From contig QUOL01000007.1 in NCBI GenBank assembly GCA_009761415.1, positions 620,001 to 684,000 of the forward strand: a DNA stretch of 64,000 bases, given 5' to 3'. The position numbers and the translations under genes are program-made. Origin of the DNA: Sarcomyxa edulis. Its lineage: Eukaryota; Basidiomycota; Agaricomycetes; Agaricales; Mycenaceae. Shown here in pieces: positions 36,281 through 50,583 of this stretch (within the stretch, counting starts at the first letter, position 1; each line of letters starts with the position of its first letter). The notes under the pieces were generated by a model that ran no database searches, had not been told where the DNA came from, and worked only from the letters and a program-made list of their open reading frames with translations.

Positions 36281-36699
36281 GGCGGATATATCGTGATCGA
36301 CTTATCACGGAATTTGGAGATTATACATTACGACCATAATGACAATATAAATCTGTACAAGAGTCGTATGCCCCGAGGACAGGCAGGATGTTCTTTGAGA
36401 GGTTCAAGAACGCAGTGTGTATTCATTGTACGGCTTGGTGGAACCATAAAAATCAGCTAGCGGTGTAATTTTTTCCCTGAAAATTCTGCTCACGGATGCC
36501 ATGGACTGCCCAATGTCGTATATACCTGCATGAGAGTAGTAGTACATAGTGGTTCAAGTTTTCAGACGTACTGAGTGGCATGGCCGGCGGCGGGGAGAGC
36601 CGGGGCTGAACTTTAAATTTCGACGTGTCGGGATTTGAACGGCTGTGGATCCGACTCTCACCAAAATACCCAATTATCTCCCTTCCCCCCTCCTCAACC
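36281..36699. other. Intergenic region upstream of ATP2
   Basis: These 419 bp carry the 3' end of copy C and the promoter and 5' UTR of ATP2. A CT-rich stretch (ccttcccccctcctc at 36681-36695) lies immediately before the ATP2 start, as is usual in highly expressed fungal genes. No other gene was seen. Confidence 0.45.
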
Positions 36700-38687
<1,988 letters not shown>

Positions 38688-39574
38688 ACGGAAGGTCGTG
38701 AGGCCTGAGGATGGACGAAGCGTGATGGATGTTGTCGGTCGAGACCAATTTGTTTGATAGAAAAATGGGTCTCCAATTCAAAAAAATATCTTGAATGTTT
38801 TCTGCGATTTTTTTTCTTTTGAGGGCGATGTCACTGTCGGAACGACGCGTGATGTGACACGTCATTGTGTGATCGACGCGACCTGATTACGTACTTGACT
38901 TTCTTCGTTGTTTGTGCCTCCTTGCCTGATGATATGCATGTACAGCTCTACTGTTGGGGATTCTCTCGAATCCTAGTGTTCCTCATATGACGCAGATCAA
39001 AGACGGCCAAGTCGCGTTCTCTTGAAACGCTGCCCGAGGTAAGATCGATATGATCGCTGTGTCAGCGAACCATAGTACGTTTGATTCCGCCAAGACTCCA
39101 CGCTGGAATGAACGAAGAGGACCAATAATCATTCCCCCAACATCCTCTTATATCACTAAGTCTGTTGAAAGCTAGCTTTTCTTAGCACATATAGATCATC
39201 GTTATCTAATTGTACTCCAATGAGACTCATCCTAGAGTAAATGGGACGCAACCCTCTGTGAAATACTACTACCCGGACACACATACTATATCACAAGCTC
39301 AAGGGTACCCGTGAGTATAGAATTGATGCGCCGAACCTAAGAGTAATTGAGCACGTGTCGTCAGGTCTTCCGGTATGCTGGGGGAATATCCAGATTTGAC
39401 AGAGCCAACTGATATTGAGAGACTTTCGACGAATCCAGCATGAGCCATGACTATGCAGTCTGCACCGCAACTCGTTGAGACATTTATACAATACAGCTAG
39501 TACCTCCCAACTATCTGGACAGTCAAAGACAATTAACTCTATCAAGGGACATTGATTGAGAACCAAAAGGCGGA
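38688..39574. other. Intergenic region with a possible LRR remnant
   Basis: These 887 bp lie between the stop of ATP2 and the stop of F-box copy D. At 38829-38882 there is a cluster with CGACGCG, GTGACACGTC and GACGCGACC that resembles the elements upstream of the F-box copies, although no intact gene starts from it. The minus-strand stretch 39291-39578 is described separately. The rest holds nothing recognisable. Confidence 0.4.
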
Positions 39575-39578
39575 TCAA
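39291..39578 (-). pseudogene. Possible leucine-rich-repeat gene remnant
   Basis: An open stretch of 95 codons reads LLVLNQCPLIELIVFDCPDS followed by EVLAVLYKCLNEL, which looks like one repeat of the LRR region found in many basidiomycete F-box/LRR proteins. There is no F-box next to it and the frame breaks soon after. It overlaps the end of copy D by a few bases. This is probably a relic of an unrelated F-box/LRR gene, but by eye the call is weak. Confidence 0.3.
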
Positions 39579-42093
39579 GATTCTTGGGTTTCCGTCCAGT
39601 CCGAATCCGACTCCGTATATGGCTCATATATCATGACCTTGGGATGCGGCGCGGAGTCGAGAGGGAGGTAATAATGCTCCCCTTCTTTCAAATCTTTTTC
39701 GGTTATTCCTGGCTGCATGTCGTGGCTGTCAATGGCAATCGAAAACAGTCATTATTTACCGGAGTATAGTGAAAAAAGCAGAAATATAACGCACTCTTTG
39801 AGAATGTGAGCGTCTAGGAATCGTAGGCGCACGGCGTGTCCACATTGTGAGCATCTGACAGATTCTGACGAGCTTCGTTGTGGCTCATACTGCTTGGCGA
39901 CGGAGATTTCAGCTTCAGACAGCAAGGACCATGAGATATGGGCTTTGTGACTCGTAGATCCGATTTCGCAGTGTAGTATCTGGGAGTAAGCATTGAGCAG
40001 GATAGAACTCAGTAATCGATAGGTGATGAATCATAATCACCGCCGTCGACCATCTCATAACGACCCTATATACGCCAGGTTCTGAACAGTCTTGACATCC
40101 GAGCCAGTAATCTCCAGCATCCATATCACCGACCGTGGCAGTATCCGGGTCCAACCCGCACTTACGAACGATCTCGCGGGCAATTGCATGCACCTTGGGG
40201 GCAAACTGGATATGTCGGCGAGTATTCCAAGGCGATGAACCTAACAGAGTATAGAGGTAAATTTGATCGATATCGAGATCGAAGTCGCCAAACGGGACAT
40301 GAGGCAAGCTCAGACACCTGTGTCCGAGTACACGAGGGTATGAGACGGAGCTCTGACATTTACTACAATTGAAGAAAGTAGTTGCCAAGGACAATTTTGA
40401 AAGATCGTCTTCCTGGGTAGATGAACTCCCAGTCATCCGTGTGGGGAAGAGTGAGAGGAGCTCGAGGTCTTTGGCGCTTCGCCATTCTTTCACGAAGGCA
40501 GGAAGACGTTCCACTATTGGGGAGAAAGATTCTGATGTTGCCGGGGCATCGGACGGATCATCGATGATCGTGTCGACGCCATCCATGTCACGAAAGATGT
40601 CGGCGGTGGGAGGGACGACTTCAGGATGTTGTTTATGCCCGTACTCCTGAATAACCGAGACAAACACCTTGTATCGTTCCTCGATCAAGGTCGATTGTTC
40701 CTGTTCGATAATTTCGGCCTTTTTTTCTGCCATAAATTCGATGAGGCCGGGCATGATATTCTTCCATACTGGAGCAAAGTCAAACAGGGAAAGCGACAGA
40801 AATAACAAAAACGTACTGCGTTCGGTGAGGTCTTTGGGTTGCTTGATTAAGGGGTGAGATGCTAATATGCCAGGGTTTATGGCGTTGAGTTTATTGATTT
40901 CATCTTCCCAGCCGAGGGCTTTCAGCTTCTCAATAATGCTATAGATAGAAGGAAGCAGGATGAATTCTGAGATGCAACAATGAGATGCGTAAGCTTGAAC
41001 TTACGCGTCTTTTCGCCTTTCACGTTTACCCTGAAGCTGGAGAGAACGGTTATCGCTCATCCTGCTATACCAGTCCTGCCAGACCGTACTCTCCTACAAT
41101 AGACGTTTTAGCCCGCCCACGTCCCAAACACTTTCTGACGAGTCTTGAGCATCACTCACATCCTGGACATCAGAGGCCTGTTTCCGTCCTTCGCTGAGAA
41201 AAGCTTCCTTGTCTGCAGCAGCCTCGTATTGCTCTGTGAAGAGTTGCACATCGCTGGGCTTGATTAAAATTGTGTCCTTATGATCTATACAGATAACTTT
41301 GAGGAAAAATAATCCCTCAAGGACAGGAGTGACCCACCTTCTGCCCATACGAGGCTATCCAGAGCTATCTCAATCGTAGAATGTGAATCACCAAAGCCCG
41401 GGAGCATGTCGGGTGACTTGTATAGATCATGGAGCGTCATATATCTAGTAGTCCATTATGACGTTGATCATATGAGAAGCCGGATGATGAACATACTGTT
41501 CCCTCATACACCTCCTACAACACCTGGCACGAAATTGAAACAGAATAGTTTGGATTCCCGATGCGGAACAAAACTAGATGTCTGATGAGAAAGGCGTGGC
41601 GTTCCATCAGAGAGCAAGAAATGGAGCGTACGTGGCAGTATGAGTCGAACAGAAGGCCCGCCCACTTCGGTTCTGTACTGTCAGCAGGGCAAGGAGGAGG
41701 CGGAATAGGAAGGTTCGAAAACGCGTCCTTCCAGACTGAAATGGAGGAGCGTCGCAGGAGAATAGTACGGAGAGCTTTGGTAGTTCGAATAAGATGGAGA
41801 AGATCCAGGGGAAGGAGGTGACTGAAAATCTCTAATAGAATGTCCAATGGCATTTCTGGCAAGTCTCGTAATTTTCCACCACGCGTTTTCCGGGCTGGTT
41901 GAGAAATATTAGCTTTGGGCGCTTGTTTTGTAGCCTTTTGCCGTTTCTTTGGACGTTCGGCCGATTTAGAGTCCTTGGATGGGCGAAAATCATCGAGTTC
42001 TTGAACGTCGAGGCCGACAGGGACGGTAGATCCCTCGTTTGTCTTGTTTGTCAGATCAAGCTGATCATAATTTCCAGGTGGTTGAGCACTCAT
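39575..42093 (-). CDS. F-box/zinc-finger family protein, copy D
   Basis: Minus-strand exons are 42093-41632, 41573-41497, 41444-41338, 41284-41160, 41093-41005, 40938-40817, 40768-40041, 39979-39795 and 39725-39575, giving 681 residues. A basic tail (RPKKRQKATKQ) precedes the F-box at about residues 75-125 (EMPLDILLEIFSHLLPLDLL, LIRTTKALRTILLRRSS). The Cys-rich 77-nt exon encodes FRARCCRRCMRE. The CCHC-like motif is CSKCQSSVSYPRVLGHRC, and the C-terminal CCHH finger is CSQCGHAVRLRFLDAHILKDH. The protein ends with EHYYLPLDS and an acidic tail. Exon lengths of 77, 89 and 122 nt are shared with copies E, F and G. It is tandem with copy E on the same strand. Predicted role: SCF substrate receptor. 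Confidence 0.84.
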
Positions 42094-42220
42094 GTCAAAG
42101 AAAGCAACAAGGATTCGATGTTGGGAAATGTTTTGAGCCAGGGAGTGGAAGGAGTCAAGCTTTCAAGGACAATGGGCTGCTGGTGGCGATGCACCGATAA
42201 GAATCGGTATTTGTATTTTA

Positions 42221-42249
42221 CCACGTGTTCGACGCGACGCGACGCGACA
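42221..42249. promoter_or_regulatory. CACGTG plus CGCGA repeats upstream of copy D
   Basis: A CACGTG E-box-like hexamer is followed by CGACGCGACGCGACGCGAC, which is three to four copies of the pentamer GCGAC. It lies about 130-155 bp upstream of the start of copy D. It parallels the elements upstream of copies A, C and E; the regulatory role is inferred. Confidence 0.45.
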
Positions 42250-42387
42250 AAGCTTCCATAGGCAATTAGTCCACGACAGAGGTAACATGAGAAGCTACCC
42301 TTCGAGTGAGCACTGCCTAAAGGGCTGGATTCAACGATGTGTAATTAACCATGTATTGCATAATATGATCAAACGATATAGCTGTGG

Positions 42388-44788
42388 CTAGTATCTGATA
42401 GTCCCGTCTGTGAAAATGAACGGCGCAGGACTTGGGGTATCAATGGGAATGTAATAATGCTCTCCTTCCACGAGTGTGTCTTCGTCAACTGACAGTCCAT
42501 GTCTGAAAAAAAAGGATCAGATGTTGAAAGTGTGATGAAGAGAAATGTTACTCTTTGAGATGCTCTGGGAGGTAGGTCGGAGAACAAGCGGCCCCGCATT
42601 TCTCACAGCATGTCAAGCCTCCTCGCCGGACCTTAAGTCCATTTTTTTCGAGTTCCTTAGTCAGCGGTGTATACTGATGTGTGTCCATAAGTCTCATCAA
42701 CGAGGACGGATGAGAGGATGCAAACTATTGAGAGCAGATCAGAGATAATCAGTGAAGATACGACAAAAAAGCGATATTTGCATACCGTGACTGCAGTTGA
42801 CCACGTCATTACTGCCCTACGGTTTCTGGCGTAAGTTCGAGATGGGAGAGCACTTTCAATCCAGAAATTTTCATCGTTCATTGCAGTCGTCGTGGCCGTT
42901 TCTGGATTCAAACCACATATCCTGACCACCTTTCGAGCATTAGCATGCGCCGAACAATCGAATGTGACATTATCAAGGTTGGACGGCGTAGAATGCATTG
43001 ACAAGAAGATATCGACCCGCTCTTCGAGAGTACTACTGCATAGTCGCTGTATGGTGCAGTCGTGTACGAGAATCCGCGGGTATGATATAGCCTTCTGGCA
43101 GACTTTACATTGGAAGAACGTTGTTGCTAACGATAATTCAGAGAGTTGAGGTTCCTGTAGAGAAGCTGATTTGGTGGACGTTTTGGGGATCAGTGACAGA
43201 AGCCCAATGTCTTTGGCTTGACGCCATTCTTCAATGAATCCAGAAAGTTGCGATTCTATAATAGTCTTGAAGCTTGCAGACGTGACAATGGTATCTTCGT
43301 TTATGGTCGATTTGACGCCATCCATCTCGTACATATCGCGTACAGGCGGGATAATTTGAGGGCGATGTTGATAAACGAGATGATCCATGACCGAAATGAA
43401 TATACGCAATCGTTCTTTGATCAATGCTGCGCGTTCCCGTTTCAATCGTTCAGTTTTTTGTATCTCGAGAAACAGAATGAGGGCGGGTTTGATATTCGAC
43501 CAGACTGGGAGAGCCTTAGAGGAAAATAGGACAGAAGGAGAGCACGGTAGCTTACTACGATCGGTCAGATTCTTAGCTTGCTTAATTGAAGGATGGTGAG
43601 CCAACAGGGTAGGGTCCCATTTGTTCAGCTTCTGGATTTCGTCTCCCCAATCCAAGTCTTCTAATCTTGCAAATATACTGCATATATGCGGGGAATAATC
43701 AGTCGACCATATTTATCACATACCGAATGAGTATCTTACGCAGTCTTACGCTTTTCCCTCAGATTTTCGAGTTCGTCGGCGCGCTCCTGTTTTATTTCTT
43801 CCTGCCATGTGATGCATCGTTTGCAGTGCTGAGATCGGACGCGGTCAGTATATAAGTAAGAGCCAAGTTGACCTCTGCAACGGTACACATACATCGTCGT
43901 TTTCAACGTTCAATTTGTTTCGTTCTTGGAGGAAGGCTCGTTTGTTGATAGCATTCGAGTACTGTTTCGTAAAGTCTTGGATATCGTCGAGTTTGAAGGA
44001 GAAGTCTGCTCCATCTATAAAGACTTTGAGAGGGATTTTAGGTGATATGGGCTACGCACTTACTTATAACAGAAGGAATGAGGTTAAACATCCACCCGCC
44101 AAGAAGGCCCGCGGCGTCTCGCAGAATTTCAGTTGTGAGGCGAGGCAAGGACATAGAGCTAATAGTTCTAGTCACGGAAATAAGTAAGAAAGCGGGTAAT
44201 AGCATATCAGCATACCGTTTTCGCAAGCAGTCCTTGCAAGCTCTGATATTGAAGGCCCACGTTGGTTTATGAACGCCAAAGGCCAAGCAAAACTAAGATC
44301 CTGACATGAGAAAAGGGTACCCAGAGACAATTCAAAGAAAACCCCCGACTCGCCTGGCAGTACGAATCGAAAAGTAGACTAGCCCATTGAGGTTCCGTCA
44401 TAGTAGAAGGGCGAGGGGGAGGCGTGATGCGGAGATTCGAGAATGCATCTTTCCAGACGAAGGCAGCTGAAGAATGCATCAGAATATTGCGAAGAGACTT
44501 GGTAGCGCGCGAGAGATTGAGAAGATCAAGGGGGAGCAAGAAGCAGAAGATGTCAAACAGAACGTCCAAAGGCATTGTGGGCAGATCTCTCAGCTTTCCG
44601 CCACGCGTTTTGCGCGTCTTTTTAGCCTCGGATACTCCTGCATGGATTTTCCTGCGTTTCTTTGGACGTTCTTCTGATTCGATTGCGGGGTATATGCTGG
44701 ATTTGTCGGGTTCCTCGTCTGTACCGTTGACGAGCGTGATTGTCGTATCTGCAGGGGAGCAAGGGCTCTGGGTGATCCCAGAGCTCAT
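42388..44788 (-). CDS. F-box/zinc-finger family protein, copy E
   Basis: Minus-strand exons are 44788-44354, 44292-44216, 44158-44064, 44014-43893, 43828-43740, 43677-43556, 43504-42786, 42724-42552 and 42502-42388, giving 648 residues. A basic tail (RPKKRRKIHAG) precedes the F-box (TMPLDVLFDIFCFLLPLDLL, LSRATKSLRNILMHSS). The Cys-rich exon encodes FNIRACKDCLRK, the CCHC-like motif is CKVCQKAISYPRILVHDC, and the C-terminal finger is CEKCGAACSPTYLPEHLKEH. It ends EGEHYYIPIDT. The first intron appears to use a GC donor (CAG/gcgagt) where other copies use GT. In the Cys-rich exon the first of the adjacent cysteines is replaced by Ala. Predicted role: SCF substrate receptor with unknown target. 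Confidence 0.82.
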
Positions 44789-44880
44789 TATGAAAAGTCG
44801 TATATAGTTGAAGTTGGGTGCAGAACTATGAAGAGGAAATACAGTTCTGGGGAAAGGAGGGAAGAGAACGCGCCTCTCGG

Positions 44881-44908
44881 TCACAGTCGCGTCAGTGTCA
44901 CATCACCG
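44881..44908. promoter_or_regulatory. TCGCGTC/GTCAC element upstream of copy E
   Basis: TCACAGTCGCGTC followed by GTGTCACATCACC lies about 95-120 bp upstream of the start of copy E. The combination of TCGCGTC with flanking TCAC/GTCAC units matches the element upstream of copy C. Function is inferred from recurrence. Confidence 0.4.
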
Positions 44909-45023
44909 GTGCTTCTTACACTATGACCCGGAAGCTTTCGTGGGAGGACGCATCGTATTATAAGGATGTACATAATTCCAAGGACAGAGTCAGAGGATCT
45001 CTCATCATCAACGGCGAAACGCC

Positions 45024-47564
45024 TTAGAGAACATATCGGAAGTCGCGGTTCTGTATATCGGTCAGATCAAGGAAGGCCTGGGACAGAAAGGAATGTAAGT
45101 GTTGATTATCGATCCTCCAGAGGCGCAGCAGTGAATCACCTTGTCCACCTTTTTTTCCGTCGTCGTTCCATCTTCATTGACATGTGTGATATAGACATCG
45201 TCATACGAGTCGTCGTGTTGAAGAGCGTCCCGTCGTTTATTCTCCGCCGCGAGATAGAAACGGAGGATGAGAACAACTATACCTGATACGAACGAGGATG
45301 CGGTGAGGACTGCCCATGGGACGTGGTTACTATTGGAAAAAGGAAGGACTGTGTCTCAGAAATACTGGGAGGATAGGAACGTGGTGGGAAGTTCGACAGA
45401 TGCCGAAGTCCTACTTACCGTGGTTGATACATCTTCTTCCAGACGAACGGGCCGGCGATGTTGCCGATAGCGTATCCACAGAGGACGATAGCATTTGTGG
45501 TCGTGCCTGTATGAGGAAGGGTGAGTAGGAAGGAATACCGAGTTGAAGGAAACATTCACGTTTAGTGTGTCCGGAGACCAGAACATTCACCCATCCCAAA
45601 AAGATGACAAACGGAGTGATGAAGAAGACTGTGTGAAACAAAAGGGACCGAGAAGAGATGTGAATATGTGACCAGACATAAGGTGCCATGACGTACTTGA
45701 GACCCAGTACGAGAACAGAAGTCCAATCTTGTTGTGCGACGGCAACGTGTTGACCAAGATAGCGCCTATGATGGCAGGCACAAACATGAGTGCACAGGAA
45801 TATGCACGACCATTTTTCCAATACGACGCCAATGTGACCCCCAAAAAGATGGTGACGACTGCGCAGCTAACAGTCAGTGGAAAGTACACTACATGACAAA
45901 GATACTCACTTTCTACCACGCCGTCGACGCAACCGAGCAGAGTAGTTTGAATGGGGGTAAATCCGAAAAGGTTCAAGATTAGCTGCCGCTGTAAGCGCAA
46001 CAAAGAATCATGCTAGTGAGTGGGGACCGTGGTCTTGAATGCAGCGAAACGAACCTGGTTAGTAAGAGAGTTTGTAATGTTTCTAAGATATGCATGGAGT
46101 TAGTTCGACGTTAACGCCACCGAAATGTAGACAAACTCACGAAATGGCAGCGAAAAGAGCCATTATCCAGATTTTGGGGTCCTTCAAGGTCTCAATGAAT
46201 CTAGTAATCAGCAGAGCGTTCAGAAATCGGTGCAAAGAGCTGGGTCTCCGTTCTTACTGTTCCTTCTTCCAATGCTTGTTCTCGATCCCTGCTTGATTGG
46301 ACTTGATCCGCTGCACCGCAATGATGCGTTCTTCCGGAGTCAGGAACTTTGCTGTAGTCTTGAGGTGGATCAAGGTAAGAATTTGATTTGTAGAGCGGTT
46401 TGAGAGCACTTACGGGGGAATCGGGGAAGAAGAACCAAAACAAAACCGATGTGATTAGGGTTACAATTCCTGTAATGATCATTAACCTATGTGGATCCGT
46501 AAGCCCCCAGGAAAGTTTCGATAAGGGACGATGCGCACCATTGCCACGGCATGAAATTGTGAGTCGTCGTATGGAGAACGCCGAAGGCGATAAATCCTAG
46601 GATGATGACCGCGAATCCATTCATCAAGACTACCCTCAGGTCAGGATCTGCCGATAAGCAGGAAGCAAGAGATGCGACATACACCAATATCCGACGCGTC
46701 TTTGTTGCTCAGCGCGTGTATAAAACATAGCTGTGACGATCATGAATCCCGGGGTAATAGCACCTTCGCAGATCCCGAGGATGAATCGGACTGCAAATAG
46801 AGCACCTAGTTCGCCGCAATGGTATCAACACTGCAACCCTTTTGTGCTTTGTTGTTGAAATTACCCACCAAATGACTTGCATGCTGCATGCGAAAGTAAT
46901 GCAACAGCCCATATGAATATATTAATACTACCCGATCTGATGAGTGACAACTCCAGCAGACAATTAATGAAGAAAACGCACCTCATCCATTTCCCAATGG
47001 GAAAATACTGAAGCGCCAAATTCTGGGGGTATTGAAACACCAAGTAGCTGAAGTAGAATATTGATCCCAGCCAGTTGAACTGATTGGCATTTAGATGTGC
47101 TCCAGGACTGTTGTTTCAAGTCGGTCAGTAGCACGTTGACGTGATAGATACAAGCTAAAGACGTACATCAGCCCAAGAATAGCAGACTGCCCCAGCGTCG
47201 TCTTGTCTGCAAAGGTCATTCTAAAATCGTAGTCACGGATGCATATTCCAGGCTTTCTATCAACGGGAGCTTACAGGTACATCACTGTGGATGTGCATTA
47301 GCTATGGAGCTCCAGTCCACACGGGAAGGACTCACGGCACATAAGAGGCATAATATGCCAGTCGATCTTGCGTCTGCATGAATGCCTATGAAAACCAGTC
47401 ACAAAGGTGAAAACGGAGTCAAAATCGCACTTGATATTCAGAGCGACCCTTGGATCGATAGGAGCATCTCCAGAGGCTAATTCGGCAGCAACGTCTACGT
47501 TTTTCTCGTTGACGGTGACGCCTACAGGTGCGTTCTTTCCCGACTTTTCGCTGGCAGAGTCCAT
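45024..47564 (-). CDS. MFS transporter, allantoate/anion permease (Dal5-like)
   Basis: This is a major facilitator of the fungal anion:cation symporter group that includes Dal5, which imports allantoate, ureidosuccinate, vitamins or small peptides across the plasma membrane. Reading splice sites gives about 18 exons and roughly 500 residues. The N-terminal cytosolic tail precedes the family start RRKIDWHIMPLMC. Further blocks include HLNANQFNWLGSIFYFSYL, the signature FILGICEGAITPGFM, FFFPDSPTTAKFLTPEER, NSLTNQRQLILNLFGFTP, and the end DLTDIQNRDFRYVL, all usual for the group. Twelve hydrophobic segments can be counted. The substrate cannot be told from sequence alone. The gene is divergent from CLP1. 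Confidence 0.88.
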
Positions 47565-48155
47565 TATGGGGGCAGAAGGTGAAAGGCAAACACTAAGATC
47601 AGGATGATGGGACTGGATTTATACATCCCCGTCAAGAAAAAATCAGGGCGCCTAAGGCGTAAATGTGGGATTTGAGAAGCTGTAAGCGAAAATAGATCGA
47701 GAAGGCCCGTTGACCGAACCTTCTCGTCCGACCAAAAGGACCTTTTGATGATCCCGGGGGTCAAGGAGGCAGCGTAAGAAGCAACAGCGTGGAATATATC
47801 AGCATGACGTTGATCATCTGGGTGAATGTCAAATTCACGCGAGTTCACTGGCAGGACGCTGCTGAGCCTGGCGGTGCCAGTGGCAAAACCGCAGAGAACT
47901 TTTGTTGGACGGTGGCAGTGCATCTCAAACTTCGACTACACCATCTCCAGAAAAATCACAAACCTGGCCGGCTTTTTGACCTCAGTCTAGAGAAGCATCT
48001 GTGTTATCTTTCGTGTTCAAGACATATCTTTTTGAGTGCGTTGCGGACGCAGGATACCAGACTCCATCTCTTTTTTTTAGGTCCCCCACAAACGCGTTTA
48101 GCGTCAGAACAGACTCCAAAGTGGTTTCACCTTTCAGAAACCTTCTATAGACGCT
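47565..48155. promoter_or_regulatory. Divergent promoter region, MFS gene and CLP1
   Basis: These 591 bp lie between the starts of the transporter gene (minus) and CLP1 (plus). The open frames here lack family motifs. No TATA box stands out for either gene. Confidence 0.4.
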
Positions 48156-50325
48156 ATGAATGAGGTGTCTGGTCAGAAGGAGTCGGACGGACAACGCGCT
48201 GAGATGCGGGAGTGGTCCCTTGACGCAGAGACAGAGTACCGATTCGAGCTTGACCCCGGCACATCTCTCGCAATCAAGGTATGTCTCCATCTGTCGTTGT
48301 AGGCTAAACCATCATAACGCAGGCACGGAACCGACTACTCAGGTCCTTGAAGGTCAGGCCGAGGTTTTTGGAGCAGAACTTGCAAAGGGCAAACACTACC
48401 TTTTCGGCTCGGAGTGCAAAGCTGCCATCTTCACATGGCAAGGTTGCATCATTGAGATGAGTATCTCCGGTTGATTTGCGGTGGCATCGTATCCTTATCG
48501 TCCCCACACGTCACTGGCCATCCCTCAACAGAATATGTTTCTGAAGAAACACCTATGGCGGCGTATGCCAATCTACACATTGCCCTTGAACAAATGCGAG
48601 TCCGTGCGCTAAGAGTGGTCCACGGATCCCCAGCATCGGATGACGATTCTGACGCAAACCCAGAACCACCCAGAGTGCTTGTTCTCGGACCTGAAAATTC
48701 GGGAAAGACGACGGTTTGCAAGATTCTCACCAACTATGCCGTGCGCGCAGGACAGGATTGGTCACCTCTCCTAGTCAACGTGGATCCAACTGAGGTACGT
48801 TGGTGTGGTAAACTCCAATTCATATCTGCATTCATGTTCGCCAACACTACTCTAAGGGTGGCTGGTCTGTTCCCGGAGCCTTGGGTGTCGCTCCCATTCA
48901 CAGCCCTCTACCAACATGTTCCCCTGCAAATCCCCTCGGTTCCGCTGCAACATCCGCACCTACTGCTCTATCTTCTAATGCCCTCCTCCCCCTGGTTTAC
49001 TGGTATGGCCATGCAAGCATCAAGCGAAACCCTCTCCTGATGGATCGACTAATCCGAAATATGGGTGAAAACATCAACGATCGATACGACGTAGATGCCG
49101 AAGGTCAGATTATTCCATCTTGTCAAGAAACTGTAGCTAAGCTAGTTCACACCTGGTTTGTACAGGCCGTTCCTCCGGATTAATCGTCGACACACCATCA
49201 TCGTTCGCCTCAGGTCCTGGATCGGGGAATGACCACCGTCAAAAGCTCATAAAGGCTTGTGTTGACGCCTTCAAAAGTTGGTTGTTTGTGCCATTACCCA
49301 TATTTTAATATCCCCTCTTTGTTTTTTCTCTTTCCCTCTGTCAAAAAACGAAAACACAAAACTAAGTACACTCCTTATGATACAGTCAATGTTATTCTGG
49401 TCGTTGGACACGAAAAGCTAAATGTTGAAATGCAACGCACGTATGGAGCCCAAATGGCCGTGGTCAAAATACCAAAATCTGGAGGAGTAAGTCGCCTCTT
49501 CAGTCAAAGAATACTGATACCCTTGTTCACTCTTCGTCGTTCTGACCCCTTTCCTAATTGTTTATCTCCAGGTCGTCGAATTAGACGAAAGCTATCGCGA
49601 ACGCGTTCACAATTATCAACTACACACATACATGTACGGTCAAACAATCCCCGCACCACCAGGCATCTCTTCGGCAACCCTGGGCGGTGAAGCCTTGACT
49701 GACCTTGTGTTATCACCATCATCAACTGTCATCGGATTTGATGACTTATCGATATTTCGTATCGGTGAAGGTTAATACCCTGCCTATCTCTTCCTCCTCT
49801 TTAGCTCCTCATACTTTCTCTCAAGAATCAATGGCTCCATCCTCCGCTCTTCCCATCGGCGCAACCCGCGTCGTATCAGAAATCCAGCCAGTCCAAGTAG
49901 ACCCAGCCCAGCCCGGTTCCGGACTTCTCAATGCCGTCCTAGCGCTCATCGCCCCTCCAAATCCAGACGAAAACGAACGCTACGACGAAGAGATTCTTGA
50001 TCTTACTGTTACCGGTTTCCTCGTGGTGTACGTCTCCACCCCATCTCCAGGCCTGTCGATCATTTTCTATAATCTGCAATTGTTTTCTTCTATCTCTCAC
50101 CTCCATGCGAAAGCACTTTATCAAAACCCCGCCCTTCTCGGTGGTGTTTCTATCTTGCTTTGTTGACCACTCGTTTGAAATCATTTCTGACGCTGACACC
50201 TTTGCCTCTCACACAGCACAAATCTCGACATCCCACATCGGAAAATGACTATTCTTTCTCCAAACCAAGGATCAATCATCGGGAGGACAGCTATAATCGG
50301 ATCTTTCGAGTGGCAAGACCAATAA
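48156..50325 (+). CDS. CLP1: Clp1, pre-mRNA cleavage complex II / RNA 5'-kinase family
   Basis: Clp1 is a subunit of cleavage factor IA in mRNA 3'-end formation; human CLP1 is also an RNA 5'-hydroxyl kinase acting in tRNA splicing. Exons are 48156-48278, 48343-48460, 48532-48794, 48857-49103, 49166-49276, 49386-49486, 49572-49770, 49826-50027 and 50217-50325, giving about 490 residues. The N-terminal beta domain (LDAETEYRFELDPGTSLAIK) is followed by ALEQMR, the Walker A loop GPENSGKTT and the strand LLVNVDPTE. The block SSGLIVDTPSSF, ILVVGHEKLNVEM and the C-terminal domain starting IGATRVVSEIQP complete the family pattern. The splice site before YVSEETPM is the least certain. It converges with the NADH dehydrogenase gene, 258 bp away. 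Confidence 0.92.
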
Positions 50326-50583
50326 ATAAAATAAAATCGTACTCTAATGCCAGAAAAAAAACCGAAATGTTGTCGCAATTGTCCTCTATAACCAGACAAT
50401 ACATACATTCGGAGGAACGATGAGATACGAATACTAACATAAGATCCTTTGTTACCGGAACCCCTTACTCTCACCCTACGCCTCTACGTCTATCGATACG
50501 ACGAGGGAGTCAAGGTTCCAGTGCGATTTATCGTAACGCAGACAAAGATCCATCCGATATCTTTTTTTTTAGCAGGACCGAGA

